DNA from: a virus
Strand: one strand, 5' to 3'
DNA: 25,204 nucleotides
Virus record (IMG/VR): IMGVR_UViG_3300008216_000069
Span: 1 to 25,204 of that record
The position numbers and the translations under genes were made by a program. Of this stretch, positions 23,076 to 25,204 are shown piece by piece (within the stretch, counting starts at the first letter, position 1; each line of letters opens with the position of its first letter). The notes below the pieces were generated by a model. It was not told the DNA's origin. It was given only the letters and a program-made list of their open reading frames with translations, and did no database searches.

Positions 23076-23290
23076 TGAAGGCCGTGAACATTTTTTCACA
23101 GCATGTGGAAGAGATAAAAAAGGCTCTACCTTATTATGATCAACTTTTTGATTGGATGGATAAGCAGAAACCTTTTTCTTTTGCTGGAAAACAGGAAGTC
23201 TCTCCATATCCCTTCTTGTCATATCCGCTAGTATCTCAATTCCTGTTTTCATATTTTTACAGTATTTACCCCTTAACAAAAATACAATAA
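23075..23290 (+). CDS. Small unknown phage protein (71 aa)
   Basis: ATG overlaps the preceding stop (TAATG). The first 45 residues are helical (IFSQHVEEIKKALPYYDQLF then DWMDKQKPFSFAG) and the C-terminal part is rich in aromatic and hydrophobic residues (PYPFLSYPLVSQFLFSYFYS), which could be a membrane-associated helix. No family is recognised and no ribosome site is obvious, so translation probably depends on coupling. It ends the operon that starts with the helicase; a promoter-like sequence follows. Confidence 0.45.
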   Translation: MKAVNIFSQHVEEIKKALPYYDQLFDWMDKQKPFSFAGKQEVSPYPFLSYPLVSQFLFSYFYSIYPLTKIQ

Positions 23291-23314
23291 AATTTAGTAT
23301 TTCCCCGGTAAAGG

Positions 23315-23324
23315 ATGTTATACT
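23315..23324 (+). promoter_or_regulatory. Extended -10 promoter candidate before lysin gene
   Basis: ATGTTATACT includes the extended -10 form TGnTATACT (TG at 23316-23317, box 23319-23324) 32 bases ahead of the lysin ATG. No good -35 is seen at normal spacing. The core ATGTTATA occurs again before the gene at 25069. Confidence 0.4.
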
Positions 23325-23355
23325 TTGTGTAAGAAAAGGTGTAAACTTGTAAAGT

Positions 23356-23913
23356 ATGAATATTATTTCTGGTTTTTGTGCAACATTATTATTACTGTGT
23401 CAGACCATTCTTAGTGATTTGGATTTTAAATATGATAATCAGGATGAATTTGTTAAAGGCATTGTGGAATGTACACAGGCATTTAATGCGGTCATTCCAC
23501 CACAGCAGCGTGTGGTGGTTGTCATTAGTATGGCACAAGCTGCATTGGAATCCAATTGGGGTAAGTCACGGTTTGCTAAACTGGGTAATAACTTCTATGG
23601 TATTATTGAGTCAAATCTCGAAAAGCCTCACATAACTGCCCTGGAAAATCCTGATGTTCATCTCAAAGTCTATGACAAAAGATGCTACAGTGTAGCGGAT
23701 TATCTTACATTGCTAAACACAAGTCCTCTTTTTAAGGAATACCGTGATGAACGTGCTAAAGCATTTGTAAGTGGAAGGATGAATCTTGAACCCTTAATAA
23801 TGTCTCTTCATGTATTTGCGGTGGATCCTTTTTATACCTATAAAATCAAGGATACTGTCAAATATTTACATAGAACTTATCCAAATATTTTTCACTTGAC
23901 AACGGATGCCTAA
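23356..23913 (+). CDS. Secreted glucosaminidase-type lysin (GH73/Bax-like)
   Basis: 185 residues. The N-terminus MNIISGFCATLLLLCQTILS is a Sec signal or signal-anchor. The catalytic core reads SMAQAALESNWGKSRFAKLG then NNFYGI, the ALES-xxGxS-xxA-xxxN-xFG(I) signature of the mannosyl-glycoprotein endo-beta-N-acetylglucosaminidase family (PF01832, Bax-like), with E65 the expected acid. Later segments YDKRCYSVADYLTLL and ALH-like MSLHVFAVDPFYTYKIKD also fit the family. It should cut peptidoglycan glycan in the periplasm at lysis; a signal-arrest-release mode would remove the need for a large holin. The lysin lies 12 kb from the holin-like gene and in another operon. Weak ribosome site; has its own promoter-like element. 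Confidence 0.85.
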   Translation: MNIISGFCATLLLLCQTILSDLDFKYDNQDEFVKGIVECTQAFNAVIPPQQRVVVVISMAQAALESNWGKSRFAKLGNNFYGIIESNLEKPHITALENPDVHLKVYDKRCYSVADYLTLLNTSPLFKEYRDERAKAFVSGRMNLEPLIMSLHVFAVDPFYTYKIKDTVKYLHRTYPNIFHLTTDA

Positions 23914-23972
23914 TATCCTACTCGATCCACATTAACAAACGCACTACAGAATACACAGAAAGAGAGGATGAT

Positions 23973-24752
23973 ATGAAAACGATATCTTCAAAAATTTTAC
24001 AAACTACTGACTATGCGCAGTTTAAAACTATTCGGGGAAACCGAGAAATTAATGAAGCGCATTTAAAAAACCTTGTTAGGAGCATTGAAGAAAATGGTTA
24101 TATTCCATGCCCTATCATTATTAATGAAAAATTTGGCGTCATCGATGGTCAGCATCGTATTGAAGCGGCAAAAATATTGAAACTTCCTATTCACTATTAC
24201 ATCTTAAATGGTGCTAATATTAGAGAAGTAACGATTGTTAATCAAAACAGGAAAAACTGGGGTTTCACACAATGGATGAACCGTTATGCTGATTACAATT
24301 TCCAGGAATATAAAATCTATAAGCATTTCTATGAAGTGTGGGGATTTGATCACTGGAGTACCATCTTTTTACTGTGCCGTACCAAGGGAGTGAGAGGACG
24401 AGGAAGCCTTAAAAAAGCTTTTGAAACTGGAGCTCTGAAAATTGAAACGATGGAAGAAGGAAAAAAATTCGCCCGCCGTATTATGGATGTAAAACCTTTT
24501 TACGCCAATTACAAGCGTCGCGCCTTCATCCAGGCGATGATCCGTGTTTTTCATGACAGCCGCTACAATCACAGGACATTCTTGAAAAAACTTGGATTGG
24601 TGAGAGATCGTCTTTATGATTGCTCAACAGTAGGTCTTTATCTTCAACGCATTGATGAAGTCATGAACTACAGTACTCCAAAAAATCAACGAGTAAACTT
24701 TTACTACCAATGGGGTGATCCTGATTCCATTTTTCAAGTGAAAGCGGCATAA
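23973..24752 (+). CDS. ParB/Srx-like N-terminal domain protein
   Basis: 259 residues; GAGAGG five bases before ATG. The first 95 residues match the ParB N-terminal/sulfiredoxin-like fold: EINEAHLKNLVRSIEENGYI (25-44), PIIINEKFGVIDGQHRIEAA (47-66) with the G-x-H-R signature G59-Q-H61-R62, and IHYYILNGANIREVTIVN. In chromosomal ParB this box binds CTP. The remainder (about 90-259) is helical, with GFTQWMNRYADYNFQEYKIY and repeated basic helices (KKFARRIMDVKPFYANYKRR), without a recognisable helix-turn-helix. Stand-alone phage ParB-like proteins may act as nucleases, modulators of DNA modification or partition factors; which is unknown. Preceded by a 59-base gap after the lysin. Confidence 0.85.
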   Translation: MKTISSKILQTTDYAQFKTIRGNREINEAHLKNLVRSIEENGYIPCPIIINEKFGVIDGQHRIEAAKILKLPIHYYILNGANIREVTIVNQNRKNWGFTQWMNRYADYNFQEYKIYKHFYEVWGFDHWSTIFLLCRTKGVRGRGSLKKAFETGALKIETMEEGKKFARRIMDVKPFYANYKRRAFIQAMIRVFHDSRYNHRTFLKKLGLVRDRLYDCSTVGLYLQRIDEVMNYSTPKNQRVNFYYQWGDPDSIFQVKAA

Positions 24753-24756
24753 TTTA

Positions 24757-24999
24757 ATGAAAGGATTCACAATCTGCCCTAATTGTGGCGGAAATGGATT
24801 CACGAAGCACGTCTTCGAGGCAGAAAAAGTACAGCTGCAATGCAAGGCGTGCTCCTCCCAGGGGGAAGTTCCCGATGACAAGTTTTTTCTCCAGACATAT
24901 GAGGACAAGGATTGGCTGAATAAGTGGTCGAAAGCCTATTATCATGGTCCGTGTCTCGATCATACACTATTCCGCAATCTCACAATCGTTCTCGATTGA
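24757..24999 (+). CDS. Small zinc-ribbon protein (80 aa), DnaJ-finger-like
   Basis: Four bases after the ParB-like stop, so probably cotranscribed; no ribosome site stands out. Two cysteine pairs, C7-P-N-C10 (ICPNCGGNGF) and C29-K-A-C32 (QCKACSSQGEV), are 18 residues apart. The CxxCxGxGF-like first knuckle resembles the zinc fingers of DnaJ, though there are only two knuckles and no J domain. The C-terminal half is aromatic and polar (YEDKDWLNKWSKAYYHGP). Binding of a nucleic acid or protein partner is likely; nothing more specific can be said. Confidence 0.6.
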   Translation: MKGFTICPNCGGNGFTKHVFEAEKVQLQCKACSSQGEVPDDKFFLQTYEDKDWLNKWSKAYYHGPCLDHTLFRNLTIVLD

Positions 25000-25038
25000 G
25001 ATAAAACAGTAGTAAATGTTATAAAATACCCTTATAAT
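24996..25038 (+). promoter_or_regulatory. Promoter candidate before the last gene
   Basis: TTGAGA (24996-25001) and TATAAA (25020-25025, extended by TG at 25017-25018) are 18 bases apart; a second TATAAT lies at 25033-25038. The element includes the ATGTTATA seen at 23315. It precedes a gene with a strong ribosome site. Confidence 0.5.
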
Positions 25039-25068
25039 TCGTGTCGTAATTAACTGAAGGAGTTGTGT

Positions 25069-25204
25069 ATGCATTTACCCAATAGTCCTGTCCGTAAAGT
25101 TCACGAATGTAGGAAATGCGGTGATGTATCATTAAAATTCTGGAATCCCGCTCTTGACCGAGTTTATACGAAAGAAGAGTGGGAAACCGTTAAGATGGAG
25201 GGAA
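25069..25204 (+). CDS. Small zinc-ribbon-like protein (partial, 3' end off right edge)
   Basis: Open frame from ATG 25069 to the window end, preceded by AAGGAG at seven to eight bases. The visible 45 residues read MHLPNSPVRKVHECRKCGDV followed by SLKFWNPALDRVYTKEEWE. C14 and C17 (ECRKCGD) form a CxxC knuckle; a second pair, if present, is beyond the edge. It is therefore a likely zinc-binding small protein like those at 21100 and 24757. Length and function cannot be determined here. Confidence 0.6.
   Translation, partial: MHLPNSPVRKVHECRKCGDVSLKFWNPALDRVYTKEEWETVKMEG

Noticed and set aside
1-25204. CRISPR array, tRNA, integrase or attachment site, insertion sequence
   Set aside because: No spaced direct repeats, no cloverleaf in any gap, no recombinase or transposase motifs in the open frames.

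Overview
The window looks like part of the genome of a tailed double-stranded DNA phage, most likely a short-tailed (podovirus-like) marine phage infecting a Gram-negative host such as an alphaproteobacterium. The evidence is tight gene packing with many start/stop overlaps, AT-leaning base composition, no rRNA, tRNA, IS or host housekeeping genes, a compact phage replication set (archaeo-eukaryotic-type primase, UvrD-like helicase, family A DNA polymerase, SNF2-like helicase) and very long glycine- and glutamine-rich proteins typical of virion or ejection proteins. No integrase, repressor, RNA polymerase, terminase, portal or capsid gene is visible here; the head genes probably lie beyond the left edge. 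Host and lifestyle are inference.

Layout: four blocks alternate in direction. (1) 1-2251, leftward: a 2OG-Fe(II) oxygenase, a small unknown protein, a GT-A glycosyltransferase and the start of a virion (tail/stabilisation-like) protein cut by the window edge. (2) 2395-11194, rightward: five virion-type genes, most joined by TAATG stop/start overlaps, ending in a small membrane protein of holin type. (3) 11251-19238, leftward: the replication block, read from 19238 down: small unknown protein, coiled-coil protein, putative ssDNA-binding-type protein, a terminator-like hairpin, primase, UvrD-like helicase, DUF6378-like protein, DNA polymerase A, then a promoter and two small genes including a winged-helix candidate. 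(4) 19333-25204, rightward: SNF2-like helicase, several tiny genes (one 34-codon membrane peptide and three small zinc-ribbon-like proteins), a second 2OG-Fe(II) oxygenase, a four-cysteine protein resembling peptidase U32/UbiU-UbiV proteins, a secreted glucosaminidase-type lysin, and a ParB-like protein.

Control architecture: divergent intergenic regions with inverted repeats lie at 2252-2394 and 19239-19332, and a 12-bp perfect-stem hairpin separates the two convergent blocks at 11198-11241. No stretch longer than 300 bases lacks a gene.

Most notable points: the DNA polymerase has Leu at the position equivalent to E. coli Pol I Phe762; a ten-residue motif (R-x-x-G-[ST]-P-x-x-G-E) occurs five times in the 975-residue virion protein; a GGIA[SN]L motif is shared by three consecutive virion-type proteins; and an oxygenase/U32-like pair and an oxygenase/glycosyltransferase pair both suggest modification chemistry of unknown target.
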